Below, in pieces: positions 7,923-17,073 of a DNA stretch of 64,000 bases. The DNA lies in NCBI RefSeq assembly GCF_900129655.1, contig NZ_FQWK01000003.1:124001-188000 (forward strand), written 5' to 3'. The notes under the pieces are model-generated. The model was not told the origin of the DNA. It saw nothing but the letters and a program-made list of their open reading frames with translations, and did not search any database. A program made the translations under genes and the position numbers. This stretch comes from Bacteroides clarus YIT 12056. Its GTDB lineage: Bacteria; Bacteroidota; Bacteroidia; Bacteroidales; Bacteroidaceae. Numbering within the stretch: position 1 is the first letter of the stretch; each line of letters begins with the position of its first letter.

Positions 7923-8687
7923 TTACCCGAAGCGTCCCGTTATATAGTTCTGCGTCTCTACCTTATCGGGATTAGTGAAAATCTTTTTGGTATCGCCGAA
8001 CTCCACCATCTCACCCATATAAAAGAAAGCCGTACTATCGCTTACGCGGGCAGCCTGCTGCATATTATGGGTAACGATTACAATGGTGTATTGCTTCTTC
8101 AATTCGTGTATAAGCTCCTCTACCTTAGCCGTGGAAATGGGGTCGAGGGCAGACGCCGGCTCATCCATCAACAGGACGGACGGAGATACCGCCATGGCAC
8201 GGGCTATGCAAAGGCGCTGCTGCTGTCCGCCGGAAAGGGCGTAAGCAGACACCTTGAGCTTGTCTTTCACCTCATCCCATAGTGCCGCCCCTTTCAGGGT
8301 CTCCTCTACCCGCCGGCGGATAAAAGCATTGTCGGTAACGCCGTTTACACGCAATCCGTAGGCCACATTCTCAAAAATGCTTTTCGGAAAGGGATTGGGA
8401 CGCTGGAATACCATACCTACATTTTTGCGAAGTTCGTCCACCTGCACACCTTTCTTATATATGTCCTGACCGTCGATAAGAATCTCACCGGTCAGGCGGG
8501 TGTCGGGTATCAAATCGTTCATACGGTTCAGCAAGCGGAGAAAAGTGGACTTACCGCAACCGGAAGGTCCGATGAAAGCCACAACCGACTTCTCCGCGAT
8601 ATCCATGCTGATACCTTTCAAGGCATGGAAGTCGCCATACCAGAAATTTACATCACGCGTTTCTATTTTATTCATCATGCCGTTCAT
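7923..8687 (-). CDS. pstB: Phosphate ABC transporter ATP-binding protein PstB
   Basis: The ATPase that powers high-affinity phosphate import. Walker A is GPSGCGKST, the Q-loop lies near [17 protein letters not shown], the ABC signature is [14 protein letters not shown], Walker B is [13 protein letters not shown], and the H-loop is VTHNM. Length 250-254 residues is normal. The start is uncertain: ATG at 8687 or the downstream MNKIETRDV at 8675, the latter fitting the usual family N terminus. It follows pstA by 12 bp and precedes phoU across the repeat array at 7767-7922. Confidence 0.96.
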   Translation of the reverse strand: MNGMMNKIETRDVNFWYGDFHALKGISMDIAEKSVVAFIGPSGCGKSTFLRLLNRMNDLIPDTRLTGEILIDGQDIYKKGVQVDELRKNVGMVFQRPNPFPKSIFENVAYGLRVNGVTDNAFIRRRVEETLKGAALWDEVKDKLKVSAYALSGGQQQRLCIARAMAVSPSVLLMDEPASALDPISTAKVEELIHELKKQYTIVIVTHNMQQAARVSDSTAFFYMGEMVEFGDTKKIFTNPDKVETQNYITGRFG

Positions 8688-8699
8688 GATTTTATTGAT

Positions 8700-9560
8700 T
8701 TAGTTCATTTTGATTTTCTTCTCGAAATATTTCCGCAGAGCATTGGCCAGCAGATTTACCAGAAGGATTATCAGTATCAAGACCAAAGCCGTTCCATAGG
8801 CAATAGGCAGCTGGGCTTCCATATCCGTACCGCTGGTGGAGATGACGTACAGATGATAGGGCAACGCCATGCACTGGTCGAAAATACTGCCGGGCAGTTG
8901 CGGCAGGAAATAGGCTGCGCACGTAAAGAGAATAGGCGCCGTCTCTCCGGATACACGCCCCAGAGCAAGAATCAGGCCGGTGATGATGTTGGGCATTCCC
9001 ATCGGCAGAATCACATGCCAGATTGTTTGCAGCTTGGTGGCTCCCAAAGCGCGGCTGCCCTCACGCAGGTTGTCGGGTATCGCCTTCAAAGCCTCTTCGG
9101 TAGTGCGAATCACCAAAGGCAGGCTCAACAGCCCCAAGGTAAGCGAACCCGCCAGGATGCTGTCGCCAAAGTCCATATAGTTGACAAACAATGCCATGCC
9201 GAAAAGTCCGAACACGATGGAAGGTATGCCGCTCAGGTTGTTCGTCATCATACGGATGAAACGCACAATCCAGCCCTTAGGCGCATATTCGTTCATATAG
9301 ATGCCGCTCATCACCCCCACCGGGAAAGCGAACAACGCGCTACCTGTCATCAGGCAAAAAGTACCGACGATGGCAGGCAGGATACCGCCGGATGTCATGC
9401 CGTCTGTCGGAGCGCCCGTCAAGAACTCCCAGTCGATGACTCCTATACCTTTGTATATGATAAAACCGAGAATGGCAAAGAGGATGCCTACTACACTCAG
9501 ACTAAGCAAACGGAACAGTCCGAACGCGATGTTTTGCGAAAGATGTTTTCTACTTATCAT
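8700..9560 (-). CDS. pstA: Phosphate ABC transporter permease PstA
   Basis: A 286-residue inner-membrane permease with six predicted helices. The inner-membrane-component coupling motif is in EALKAIPDNLREGSRALGATK, which contacts PstB. The typical PstA early segment IDWEFLTGAPTDGMTSGGI is present between helices 1 and 2. It pairs with PstC to form the transmembrane channel. The gene follows pstC by 6 bp and precedes pstB by 12 bp, so tight co-expression is expected. Nothing unusual was noted in length or motifs. Confidence 0.95.
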   Translation of the reverse strand: MISRKHLSQNIAFGLFRLLSLSVVGILFAILGFIIYKGIGVIDWEFLTGAPTDGMTSGGILPAIVGTFCLMTGSALFAFPVGVMSGIYMNEYAPKGWIVRFIRMMTNNLSGIPSIVFGLFGMALFVNYMDFGDSILAGSLTLGLLSLPLVIRTTEEALKAIPDNLREGSRALGATKLQTIWHVILPMGMPNIITGLILALGRVSGETAPILFTCAAYFLPQLPGSIFDQCMALPYHLYVISTSGTDMEAQLPIAYGTALVLILIILLVNLLANALRKYFEKKIKMN

Positions 9561-9566
9561 ATCCTT

Positions 9567-10754
9567 TTACTTTCTTTTGCCCGAAGATACAGCTTCTACC
9601 GTGAAGTTTATCAACAAGCTGATAAAAAACAATACGACTCCCAAGAGGAACAATGCCTCGTAATGCGCGCCACCCGCCGGCGCTTCGCCCAGTTCGGCGG
9701 CAATTGTGGCGGGAATCGTGCGCAAAGGTTCCAAAATGCTATGGGGAATTACGGCAGCGTTTCCCGTCACCATCAGCACCGCCATCGTTTCGCCGACAGC
9801 ACGGCCGATGCCCAGGACAACCCCGGACGTAATACCTGATATGGAATAAGGTATCACCACCTTATATATGGTCTGCCACTGTGAAGCGCCAAGCGCCAGA
9901 CTGGCTTCGCGCATGGCCCGCGGACAGTTGCGCATGGCATCCTCAGTCACCGTGATAATGGTAGGCAACGCCATGATGGCGAGCACGATACTTCCTGCCA
10001 GTCCGCTCTCGCCGACAGGCAAATCGAACACTCTCTGCAGCAAAGGCACTATCACAATCAACCCGAAGAAACCGTAAACAACGGAAGGAATACCGCTCAG
10101 CAGTTCTATCACCGGCTTCATCAGATTCCGTATCTTATGGTCAGCCACCTCGGACATATAAACGGCCACCGCCAGTCCGAACGGCAAGGCTATGAGAATG
10201 GCGAAAAGGCTTACCCACAACGTACCCGTTATCAACGGTAAGAAGCCGAACTGGGGAGCAGGTGTAGCCGTAGGAAACCACTCGGCTCCCGCAAAGACGT
10301 CTTTCAGCGAAATGGTGTTGTCCCACAGCAAATGAACGGAGTCGGGACGGACAATGAACTGCCTCGGCACAAAAGCCACGATGCCCGGCGTGCGTTCCAC
10401 CAAGTCCGTGATGCATGCGCCTGCATTTTCGTAAGATGCTCCCAACTGTTCTTCCGTATAATACCGTGTAACATCTTCCAAACGAAAAAGCCGGATAGGG
10501 AGATTCTCCCCACCGACTTCCCGCCAATTTGTTATCTCTTCATCGAAAACATCCTTTATCTGTACCGGAGTAAGTTCACTTACCTTATTGTCCTTATTTA
10601 ACGCCAAGACATACCCCTCTTCGATTACCCGGCTATGGAACAGCCCCACCGCTTCGGAAAAGAGGAATAAGACGATAAGCACAATAGTAAGACTTGTTAC
10701 AAAACCGCTACAAGCCAATATGCCCTCTATAATTTTCTCAAAAACTTTTTTCAT
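9567..10754 (-). CDS. pstC: Phosphate ABC transporter permease PstC with an inserted PstS-like segment
   Basis: The permease partner of PstA. The C-terminal 250 residues form the usual six-helix domain with the coupling loop DAMRNCPRAMREASLALGAS. The start is placed at MKKVFEKIIEG; 28 further upstream codons (to 10838) run into Pho-box-like repeats. Between helix 1 (about 15-37) and the permease core lies a stretch of about 100 residues (44-145) that reads like part of a phosphate-binding protein: VSELTPVQIKDVFDEEITNW compared with VKQLTRRQLEDIFRGKITNW in the neighbouring PstS, followed by a GIVAFVPR segment matching its GAIGYVGL. E. coli PstC has only a short loop here. First gene of the operon. 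Confidence 0.93.
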   Translation of the reverse strand: MKKVFEKIIEGILACSGFVTSLTIVLIVLFLFSEAVGLFHSRVIEEGYVLALNKDNKVSELTPVQIKDVFDEEITNWREVGGENLPIRLFRLEDVTRYYTEEQLGASYENAGACITDLVERTPGIVAFVPRQFIVRPDSVHLLWDNTISLKDVFAGAEWFPTATPAPQFGFLPLITGTLWVSLFAILIALPFGLAVAVYMSEVADHKIRNLMKPVIELLSGIPSVVYGFFGLIVIVPLLQRVFDLPVGESGLAGSIVLAIMALPTIITVTEDAMRNCPRAMREASLALGASQWQTIYKVVIPYSISGITSGVVLGIGRAVGETMAVLMVTGNAAVIPHSILEPLRTIPATIAAELGEAPAGGAHYEALFLLGVVLFFISLLINFTVEAVSSGKRK

Positions 10755-10823
10755 ATTGCCTACTTTTTTCTGTGCGCAAAGAAACGGGGTAGATATTAAG
10801 GTAGTGTGACTATCGTTTGAAAG

Positions 10824-10856
10824 AAATGTTTCAAACATATTACAAATCTGTTACAA
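10824..10856 (-). promoter_or_regulatory. Pho-box-like array facing pstC
   Basis: On the minus strand three direct 11-bp repeats follow one another: TTGTAACAGAT, TTGTAATATGT, TTGAAACATTT. PhoB-type operators are built of 11-bp direct repeats, so this is a probable site for PhoB control of pstCAB-phoU. The consensus differs from the E. coli CTGTCAT repeat. Confidence 0.6.
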
Positions 10857-10874
10857 TAAACACAGACCCGCCGT

Positions 10875-10907
10875 ATGTAACAACTTTGTAACATGCGTTG
10901 TTTTAAT
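10875..10907 (+). promoter_or_regulatory. Pho-box-like array facing pstS
   Basis: Plus-strand 11-bp repeats ATGTAACAACT, TTGTAACATGC and a weaker GTTGTTTTAAT. They share the core TGTAACA with the divergent array at 10824-10856 and precede pstS by about 80 bp. Confidence 0.6.
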
Positions 10908-10985
10908 TTGCAGCGAAATAAAAACAGCGGGAACATACCACCATACACTATTGTTGTTTAAGTATCGTCCCAAAAACATTAGAAT

Positions 10986-11807
10986 ATGATGAAGCATTTA
11001 TTTCTGACCATCTTCGCATTGGCATTTGCCGCTACCGACATTCAGGCGCAGCGCATCAAAGGCAGCGACACCGTTCTGCCCATCGCACAGCAAACCGCCG
11101 AACGCTTTATGACATTGAATCCCAATGCCCGCGTCACCGTCACCGGAGGCGGAAGCGGGGTAGGCATTTCCGCCTTGCTGGATGAAACGACCGACATCGC
11201 AATGGCTTCCAGAGGCATCAAATTCAGCGAGAAGATGAAAGCGAAAGCAGCCGGAGAGGAACTGGAAGAAATACCGGTAGCCTATGATGCGCTGGCCGTT
11301 GTCGTACACCCGTCCAATCCCGTAAAGCAGCTCACCCGCCGACAGTTGGAAGATATCTTCCGCGGTAAAATCACCAATTGGAAGCAAGTAGGCGGAGACG
11401 ACCGCAAAATAGTGGTCTACTCGCGTGAGACCTCTTCCGGCACATACGAATTCTTTAAAGAAAGCGTACTGAAAAATAAGAATTACATGAGCAGCAGCCT
11501 TTCCATGCCCGCCACCGGAGCCATCATACAATCCGTCAGCCAAACGCGCGGAGCCATCGGCTATGTGGGTCTTGCCTATGTATCGCCCCGCATCAAGACC
11601 CTTGCCGTATCTTACGACGACAAGCACTTTGCCGCTCCCACCCTGGAAAACGCCATCAATAAAACTTATCCCATCGTACGCCCGCTATATTATTATTACA
11701 ATAAGAAAAACGCCGGCCTTGTAGACCCGCTGTTACAGTTCGTATTGTCACCCGCCGGCCAAGAAATCATTAAAAAGAGCGGATACATTCCTATAAACGA
11801 AGAATGA
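10986..11807 (+). CDS. pstS: Phosphate-binding periplasmic protein PstS
   Basis: The 273-residue solute-binding protein for the Pst system. Residues 1-21 are a cleavable signal peptide ending at IQAQ. Phosphate-binding features are GSDTVLP near the N terminus, the TGGGSGVGI loop, the YSRETSSGTYEFF loop and the late GAIGYVGLAYV segment. It is short, as for the PstS-like proteins of many Bacteroidetes. The start may be 10986 or the adjacent ATG at 10989. It is transcribed divergently from pstC across a spacer with two Pho-box-like arrays, a rarer layout than the usual pstS-first operon. Confidence 0.93.
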   Translation: MMKHLFLTIFALAFAATDIQAQRIKGSDTVLPIAQQTAERFMTLNPNARVTVTGGGSGVGISALLDETTDIAMASRGIKFSEKMKAKAAGEELEEIPVAYDALAVVVHPSNPVKQLTRRQLEDIFRGKITNWKQVGGDDRKIVVYSRETSSGTYEFFKESVLKNKNYMSSSLSMPATGAIIQSVSQTRGAIGYVGLAYVSPRIKTLAVSYDDKHFAAPTLENAINKTYPIVRPLYYYYNKKNAGLVDPLLQFVLSPAGQEIIKKSGYIPINEE

Positions 11808-11808
11808 A

Positions 11809-11891
11809 AAATGAATAATGAATAATGCAGAATGAAAAACGAAGAATGAGGAGCGAGAAATTCTTCATTCTTCATTCTTCATTCTTCATTA
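11809..11891. repeat. Inverted pair of GAATGAAGAATGA-type repeats before glnS
   Basis: The left half has GAATGAAAAATGAATAATG and related units, the right half TTCATTCTTCATTCTTCATT, which pair over most of their length. It sits between the pstS stop and the glnS promoter and can end pstS transcription. The same purine-rich unit is found inside rnpB at 3901-3940. Confidence 0.8.
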
Positions 11892-11899
11892 TTTTGCGC

Positions 11900-11907
11900 T
11901 ATCTTTG
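11900..11907 (+). promoter_or_regulatory. -7 element of glnS promoter
   Basis: TATCTTTG, a full match to TAnnTTTG, 27 bp upstream of the glnS ATG at 11935. This favours that start over an in-frame ATG at 11905, which overlaps the element. Confidence 0.75.
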
Positions 11908-11934
11908 CGCCACTATACGAATAATAATAGCATT

Positions 11935-13674
11935 ATGGCAGAAATAAAAAGCGAAGAAACAAGCGAAAAGAAGAGCCTGAACTTCATTGAACAAATAGTA
12001 GAGAACGACTTGAAAGAAGGTAAAAACGACGGAAAAGTACAGACACGTTTTCCGCCGGAACCCAACGGTTATCTTCACATCGGACATGCCAAAGCCATTT
12101 GCCTGGATTTTGGTATTGCCGCCGCACATGGCGGTGTCTGCAACTTGCGTTTCGATGATACCAACCCCACCAAAGAAGACGTGGAGTACGTAGAGGCTAT
12201 CAAGGAAGATATTCAATGGCTGGGCTACCGGTGGGGCAACGAATACTATGCTTCCGACTATTTCCAACAGCTATGGGACTTCGCCATCCGCCTCATCAAA
12301 GAGGGCAAAGCGTATATTGACGAGCAGACATCCGAACAGATCGCCGCTCAAAAAGGTACTCCTACCCAACCCGGAGTAGAAAGCCCGTACCGTAACCGCC
12401 CCATTGAAGAGACTCTCGACCTGTTCCAAAAAATGAACACCGGAGAGATTGAAGAAGGCGCCATGGTGCTCCGTGCCAAGATTGACATGGCAAGCCCCAA
12501 CATGCACTTCCGCGACCCGATTATCTATCGCGTCGTGAAGCATCCGCACCACCGTACGGGTACTGCATGGAAAGCTTACCCGATGTATGACTTCGCTCAC
12601 GGACAAAGCGACTACTTTGAAGGTGTAACCCACTCTCTGTGTACACTGGAGTTTGTTCCTCACCGTCCGTTGTACGACTTGTTCGTAGATTGGGTGAAAG
12701 AAGGTAAGGATTTGAACGACCACCGTCCTCACCAGTACGAATTCAACAAGCTCAACCTGAGCTATACGCTGATGAGCAAACGCAACCTGCTGACTTTGGT
12801 AAAAGAAGGTCTCGTCAACGGTTGGGACGATCCCCGTATGCCGACCATCTGCGGTTTCCGCCGTCGCGGCTATTCACCCGAGTCCATTCATAAATTCATT
12901 GATAAAATCGGTTATACCACTTATGACGCTCTCAATGAGTTCGCGTTGCTGGAAAGCGCCGTACGCGAAGATTTGAACGCCCGCGCCACCCGCATATCCG
13001 CCGTATTGAATCCGGTGAAGCTTATCATCACCAATTACCCAGAAGGACAGGTTGAGGAAATGGAAGCCGTCAATAACCCGGAACGTCCGGAAGAAGGCAG
13101 TCACAACATCGAATTCAGCCGCGAACTGTGGATAGAACGCGATGACTTTATGGAAGATGCTCCCAAAAAGTACTTCCGCATGACACCCGGACAAGAAGTT
13201 CGCTTGAAAAGCGCGTACATCGTGAAGTGTACCGGTTGCAAGAAGAACGATGCGGGAGAAATCACAGAAGTATATTGTGAATACGATCCCGACAGCAAAA
13301 GCGGTATGCCCGGAGCCAGCCGTAAGGTAAAAGGCACGATTCATTGGGTGAGCTGCGCACACTGCCTGCAAGCCGAAGTCCGCCTTTACGACCGTTTATG
13401 GAAAGTAGAGAATCCGCGCGACGAACTGGCCGCCATTCGTGAAGAAAAGAATTGCGACGCGCTGACAGCCATGAAGGAAATGATAAATCCGGACTCTCTG
13501 AATGTATTGCCATGCTGCTATATCGAAAAATACGCTGCCGGCATGAAGCCCCTCTCCTACCTGCAGTTCCAGCGTATCGGTTACTTCAACGTAGACCGTG
13601 ACTCTACGCCGGAGAAAATGGTATTCAACCGTACCGTAGGCCTGAAAGATACTTGGGGTAAAATCAATAAATAA
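11935..13674 (+). CDS. glnS: Glutaminyl-tRNA synthetase
   Basis: Charges tRNA-Gln with glutamine. This class I synthetase of 579 residues shows PPEPNGYLHIGHAKAI with the HIGH motif near residue 50, the FDDTNP segment, and LMSKR as the KMSKS-type motif. The C-terminal anticodon-binding part is extended by a cysteine-containing region (KCTGCKK, HWVSCAHC) with four Cys arranged like a small metal site. The start at 11935 gives MAEIKSEE, which suits the promoter position. The TPR gene follows after 21 bp and is probably co-transcribed. Confidence 0.96.
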   Translation: MAEIKSEETSEKKSLNFIEQIVENDLKEGKNDGKVQTRFPPEPNGYLHIGHAKAICLDFGIAAAHGGVCNLRFDDTNPTKEDVEYVEAIKEDIQWLGYRWGNEYYASDYFQQLWDFAIRLIKEGKAYIDEQTSEQIAAQKGTPTQPGVESPYRNRPIEETLDLFQKMNTGEIEEGAMVLRAKIDMASPNMHFRDPIIYRVVKHPHHRTGTAWKAYPMYDFAHGQSDYFEGVTHSLCTLEFVPHRPLYDLFVDWVKEGKDLNDHRPHQYEFNKLNLSYTLMSKRNLLTLVKEGLVNGWDDPRMPTICGFRRRGYSPESIHKFIDKIGYTTYDALNEFALLESAVREDLNARATRISAVLNPVKLIITNYPEGQVEEMEAVNNPERPEEGSHNIEFSRELWIERDDFMEDAPKKYFRMTPGQEVRLKSAYIVKCTGCKKNDAGEITEVYCEYDPDSKSGMPGASRKVKGTIHWVSCAHCLQAEVRLYDRLWKVENPRDELAAIREEKNCDALTAMKEMINPDSLNVLPCCYIEKYAAGMKPLSYLQFQRIGYFNVDRDSTPEKMVFNRTVGLKDTWGKINK

Positions 13675-13695
13675 TATAAGGAGTAGAAATAATTA

Positions 13696-15111
13696 ATGAG
13701 TAAAAAGAACCTGTTGTCCGGAAGAGACAAGGAATTGCAAGAACTTGCAGAACAATATGAAGCCGCGAAAGCTGAAAATAAGCCTATCTATCTGGACGCA
13801 GACGATTTAGCCGACCTTGCCGACTGGTATGCCATGCACGGGAAAAGCGAACAAGCTACCGAAGTCGTAGAGTACGGTTTAAGCTTACACCCCGACAGTA
13901 CCCCTCTACTGGTGGAACAGGCCTATCTCTTCATGGATGCCCAGAACAGAGAGCAAGCCAAACTGGTAATAGAGCGAATATCCGAGGATTACTCTTCGGA
14001 AGTGAAGGTACTTAAGGCGAATATTCTCTTGGGTGAAGGTAAAATAGATGAAGCGGAACAGCTTCTCGACACTATAGAGGACAAAGAGGAGTTAGCCAAT
14101 ATTGTCGATGTATCCTATATGTATATCGATATGGGTTATCCCGTTAAGGCTTTACCATGGCTGGCCGGAGGCTCTGAAAGATACGCCGAGGACGAAGCAT
14201 ATCTGGCCGTAACAGCCGATTGCTTCCATGCGCAAGGTTTGAATCAGAAAGCCGAAGCGTTATATAATAAGCTGATAGATAAAAATCCTTATTCGGCTCC
14301 TTACTGGTTCGGCTTGGCGCGTTGCTATTTCGAACAGCAGTTGTTTGACAAAGCCATCGAGGCCTGTGATTACGCAATCGTGGCAGATGAAGAATTTGCC
14401 GAAGCCTATATCATGAAAGGTCATGCTTTCTACCAATTGGGCAATGAAGAAAGTGCATTGGAGAACTATACTTTGGCCGAGAAATATAAGGCTATCAACC
14501 CTGATTTTCTCCAAATGTTCATCGGGCTTAATGAAATATCCAAAGGGCATTGGGAAGAGGGATACCGGCATCTTGAATCTGCCATACAAAGCAAGGATAC
14601 CGATTCAACGATACTGCCTTCTTTGTATGCTCACGCAGGGAATTGCCTCTATAAATTAGGAAAGAAACGTAAAGCCGGCCAGTATTTCAAGAAATCCCAT
14701 GAAATAGACCCGGAAGATGTGGACTCGTATCTGATTGAAGGACGCATGTATATGGAAGACGGTGACTTTGACAAGGCCGTAAAAAAGTGGGCTTTGGCTT
14801 TAGAGCGTGCACCGTATGCCGATACGTGGAATGAGATTGGGATATACAGCATGGAACTCGGCCAACTGAACCATGCCCGGATGGCCTTCGAACATGTCAA
14901 GGAGTTGGAACCCGATTTTGAAAATATCAACGAAAAGCTGGCATCTCTTTATCTGCTGCTTAAAGACAAAGAGAACTTCCAGAAGTACAACCAGCTTTGC
15001 AAACGTCCGTTCCAACTGGAAGACTTGAAGAAAATAGAAGAAATGCTGGAAAGTGAAGATAAAGAGGAGTTGGCACAAGCGATGAAGAACATCCTGAATG
15101 CACTACAATAA
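13696..15111 (+). CDS. Tetratricopeptide-repeat protein
   Basis: A 471-residue protein made almost wholly of TPR units of about 34 residues, with recurrent A at position 8 and P at position 32 (for example ADCFHAQGLNQKAEALYNKL and ARCYFEQQLFDKAIEACDYA). There is no signal peptide or membrane helix, so it is probably a cytoplasmic scaffold. The composition is acidic. It lies 21 bp after glnS and 35 bp before the dedA-type gene. The partner proteins are unknown and the family is common in Bacteroidales. Confidence 0.88.
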   Translation: MSKKNLLSGRDKELQELAEQYEAAKAENKPIYLDADDLADLADWYAMHGKSEQATEVVEYGLSLHPDSTPLLVEQAYLFMDAQNREQAKLVIERISEDYSSEVKVLKANILLGEGKIDEAEQLLDTIEDKEELANIVDVSYMYIDMGYPVKALPWLAGGSERYAEDEAYLAVTADCFHAQGLNQKAEALYNKLIDKNPYSAPYWFGLARCYFEQQLFDKAIEACDYAIVADEEFAEAYIMKGHAFYQLGNEESALENYTLAEKYKAINPDFLQMFIGLNEISKGHWEEGYRHLESAIQSKDTDSTILPSLYAHAGNCLYKLGKKRKAGQYFKKSHEIDPEDVDSYLIEGRMYMEDGDFDKAVKKWALALERAPYADTWNEIGIYSMELGQLNHARMAFEHVKELEPDFENINEKLASLYLLLKDKENFQKYNQLCKRPFQLEDLKKIEEMLESEDKEELAQAMKNILNALQ

Positions 15112-15146
15112 GAATGTAAACAAACCATTAATCACAAGTATAGAAT

Positions 15147-15791
15147 ATGGAATCATCAGCAGAGCTCATTAAATGGGTATTAGAGAATTTGAATTATTGG
15201 GTGGTCACAATCTTTATGACCATTGAAAGTTCATTTATCCCGTTCCCTTCGGAAGTCATCGTACCACCGGCCGCGTGGAAAGCAATGACCGATGATAGTA
15301 TGAACATCTTCCTTGTTGTTCTTTTCGCAACCATCGGCGCAGATCTCGGCGCACTCATAAATTATTATCTTGCACGTTGGCTGGGTCGCCCTATCGTCTA
15401 TAAATTTGCCAACAGCCGTTTGGGACACATGTGCCTGATTGATGAAGAGAAAGTACACCATGCCGAAGAGTATTTCAGAAAACATGGCGCTGCATCCACA
15501 TTCTTCGGACGCCTCATCCCCGCGGTACGGCAGCTTATCAGTATTCCGGCCGGACTGGCAGGCATGAAGTTAGGGCCATTCCTGCTTTACACGACGCTCG
15601 GTGCCGGAATATGGAATGCGATACTGGCTCTGCTCGGTTATTTCATATACCGGTTCACGGACATTAAAACTACGAATGATGTCTATATACTGGCCACGAA
15701 GTATAGTCATGAAATCGGTTACGTCATTATAGCAGTTACGGTATTGATTGTAGGTTTCCTGATTTACAAAGGAGCGAAACAGAAAAAATAA
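15147..15791 (+). CDS. DedA family membrane protein
   Basis: A 214-residue inner-membrane protein of the DedA/VTT group. Family marks are the N-terminal ESSFIPFPSEVIVPPA, the acidic ATIGADLGALINYYLARW segment, and FGRLIPAVRQLISIPAGLAGM with the conserved Arg residues. Four to five hydrophobic segments are seen. Known family members act as lipid flippases, including recycling of undecaprenyl phosphate, and affect envelope integrity. It ends a rightward set begun by glnS and is closed by a bidirectional terminator shared with tpx. Confidence 0.92.
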   Translation: MESSAELIKWVLENLNYWVVTIFMTIESSFIPFPSEVIVPPAAWKAMTDDSMNIFLVVLFATIGADLGALINYYLARWLGRPIVYKFANSRLGHMCLIDEEKVHHAEEYFRKHGAASTFFGRLIPAVRQLISIPAGLAGMKLGPFLLYTTLGAGIWNAILALLGYFIYRFTDIKTTNDVYILATKYSHEIGYVIIAVTVLIVGFLIYKGAKQKK

Positions 15792-15798
15792 TAAATGG

Positions 15799-15837
15799 AA
15801 AAACGGTGGATAAAGATAGTCTTCATCCACCGTTTTT
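15799..15837. terminator. Bidirectional terminator between dedA-type gene and tpx
   Basis: A perfect 13-bp stem AAAAACGGTGGAT / ATCCACCGTTTTT with a 13-nt loop lies between two convergent genes and has T-runs on both strands. Confidence 0.92.
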
Positions 15838-15862
15838 CATTATATAGCTAAGTCTAAAAGGC

Positions 15863-16366
15863 TTATTTCTTAACTGTCTCAATCGCTTTATCATAATCCG
15901 GCTCCTGCGTAATTTCCGGAACCAACTCTGTATAGGCAATCTTTCCATCCTTACCGACAACAATTACCGCACGAGCCAGCAAACCGCTCAACGGACCGTC
16001 TGCCATACGCACGCCATAGTTTTCATCAAAATCCGAGAAACGGAAATCGGACAAGGGAATAACATTCTCTATGCCTTCCGTTGTACAGAAACGAGCATGT
16101 GCAAAAGGCAGGTCTTTGGAAATAGCCAGTACCACCGTATCCGGCAACCCGGCGGCCAATTTATTGAATTTACGTACGGAAGTAGCACATACACCGGTAT
16201 CCAAACTCGGGAAAATATTAAGAATTACATTCTTGCCATTCAGTTCTTTCAATGAGAAAGAAGACAAATCCGTTTTTACCAATTCGAAATCAGGGGCAAC
16301 TGTCCCCACTTTTATAAACTCACCGATTACTTTCACCGGTTGTCCTTTAAATTTTGTTGTAGCCAT
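15863..16366 (-). CDS. tpx: Thiol peroxidase (atypical 2-Cys peroxiredoxin)
   Basis: Reduces hydrogen peroxide and organic peroxides using thioredoxin. The 167-residue protein has the peroxidatic Cys in DTGVCATSVRKFN (about residue 60) and the resolving Cys in RFCTTEGIENV (about 94), the spacing of Tpx enzymes. The N-terminal beta-hairpin typical of Tpx (FKGQPVKVIGEF) is present. It is a single gene convergent with the dedA-type gene. Confidence 0.95.
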   Translation of the reverse strand: MATTKFKGQPVKVIGEFIKVGTVAPDFELVKTDLSSFSLKELNGKNVILNIFPSLDTGVCATSVRKFNKLAAGLPDTVVLAISKDLPFAHARFCTTEGIENVIPLSDFRFSDFDENYGVRMADGPLSGLLARAVIVVGKDGKIAYTELVPEITQEPDYDKAIETVKK

Positions 16367-16492
16367 AGTTTTATCAATTTATATGATATAGTAACAAACC
16401 GAATACAGAAAATGTTCAATGGAAACTTTTCAATCCGTAGATTGTTACTTTCCCAACGAACTTATAATAATCATTTTTAAATTAAGATTCAC

Positions 16493-17068
16493 ATGAAAAC
16501 AATTTTTGATGAACTGAAACAGGAAGTGAAGAACTGGTGGATTTCACTTATTCTCGGAATCCTGTATGTTGTGGTAGCTTTGAGTTTAATGTTCTCCCCT
16601 CTTGACGGATATGCGGCATTAAGTATTTTATTCAGTGTTTCCATGCTGGTCAGCGGTTTGCTGGAAATCTCCTTTGCGGTAAGTAACCGTCGAAGAGTGT
16701 CCAGTTGGGGCTGGTATCTGGCGGGAGGTATCATTGATATGATTTTAGGATTCTATCTGATAGCCTATCCTCTGTTAAGTATGGAAGTTATTCCGTTTAT
16801 TATCGCCTTCTGGTTGATGTTCCGGGGATTCTCATCGGTAGGTTACGCCATGGACTTAAAAAGGTATGGAACGAAAGACTGGGGTTGGTACATCGCATTG
16901 GGCATCCTCGCCGTTATATGCTCGCTTATTATTCTGTGGCAGCCGGCGGTCGGAGCTATCTATGCAGTTTATATGATTTCGTTTGCATTCCTTATTATAG
17001 GATTCTTCCGTATCATGCTGTCCTTCGAGCTAAAGAATCTGCACAAACGGAGTTCTCAGAGCGCATAA
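16493..17068 (+). CDS. HdeD family (DUF308) membrane protein
   Basis: A 191-residue protein with about six membrane helices in pairs, the internal repeat of DUF308 (LSLMFSPLDGYAALSILFSV and later LIILWQPAVGAIYAVYMISF). E. coli HdeD is an acid-resistance membrane protein; the role in Bacteroides is not established. The short basic tail LHKRSS ends in the cytoplasm. The gene stands alone and is followed by an inverted repeat at 17074-17164. Confidence 0.88.
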   Translation: MKTIFDELKQEVKNWWISLILGILYVVVALSLMFSPLDGYAALSILFSVSMLVSGLLEISFAVSNRRRVSSWGWYLAGGIIDMILGFYLIAYPLLSMEVIPFIIAFWLMFRGFSSVGYAMDLKRYGTKDWGWYIALGILAVICSLIILWQPAVGAIYAVYMISFAFLIIGFFRIMLSFELKNLHKRSSQSA

Positions 17069-17073
17069 TTCGC

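Noticed and set aside
8625-9839. 404-codon plus-strand frame across pstA/pstC
   Set aside because: It is antisense to clear permease genes, is rich in His/Gln/Arg and has no recognisable domain.
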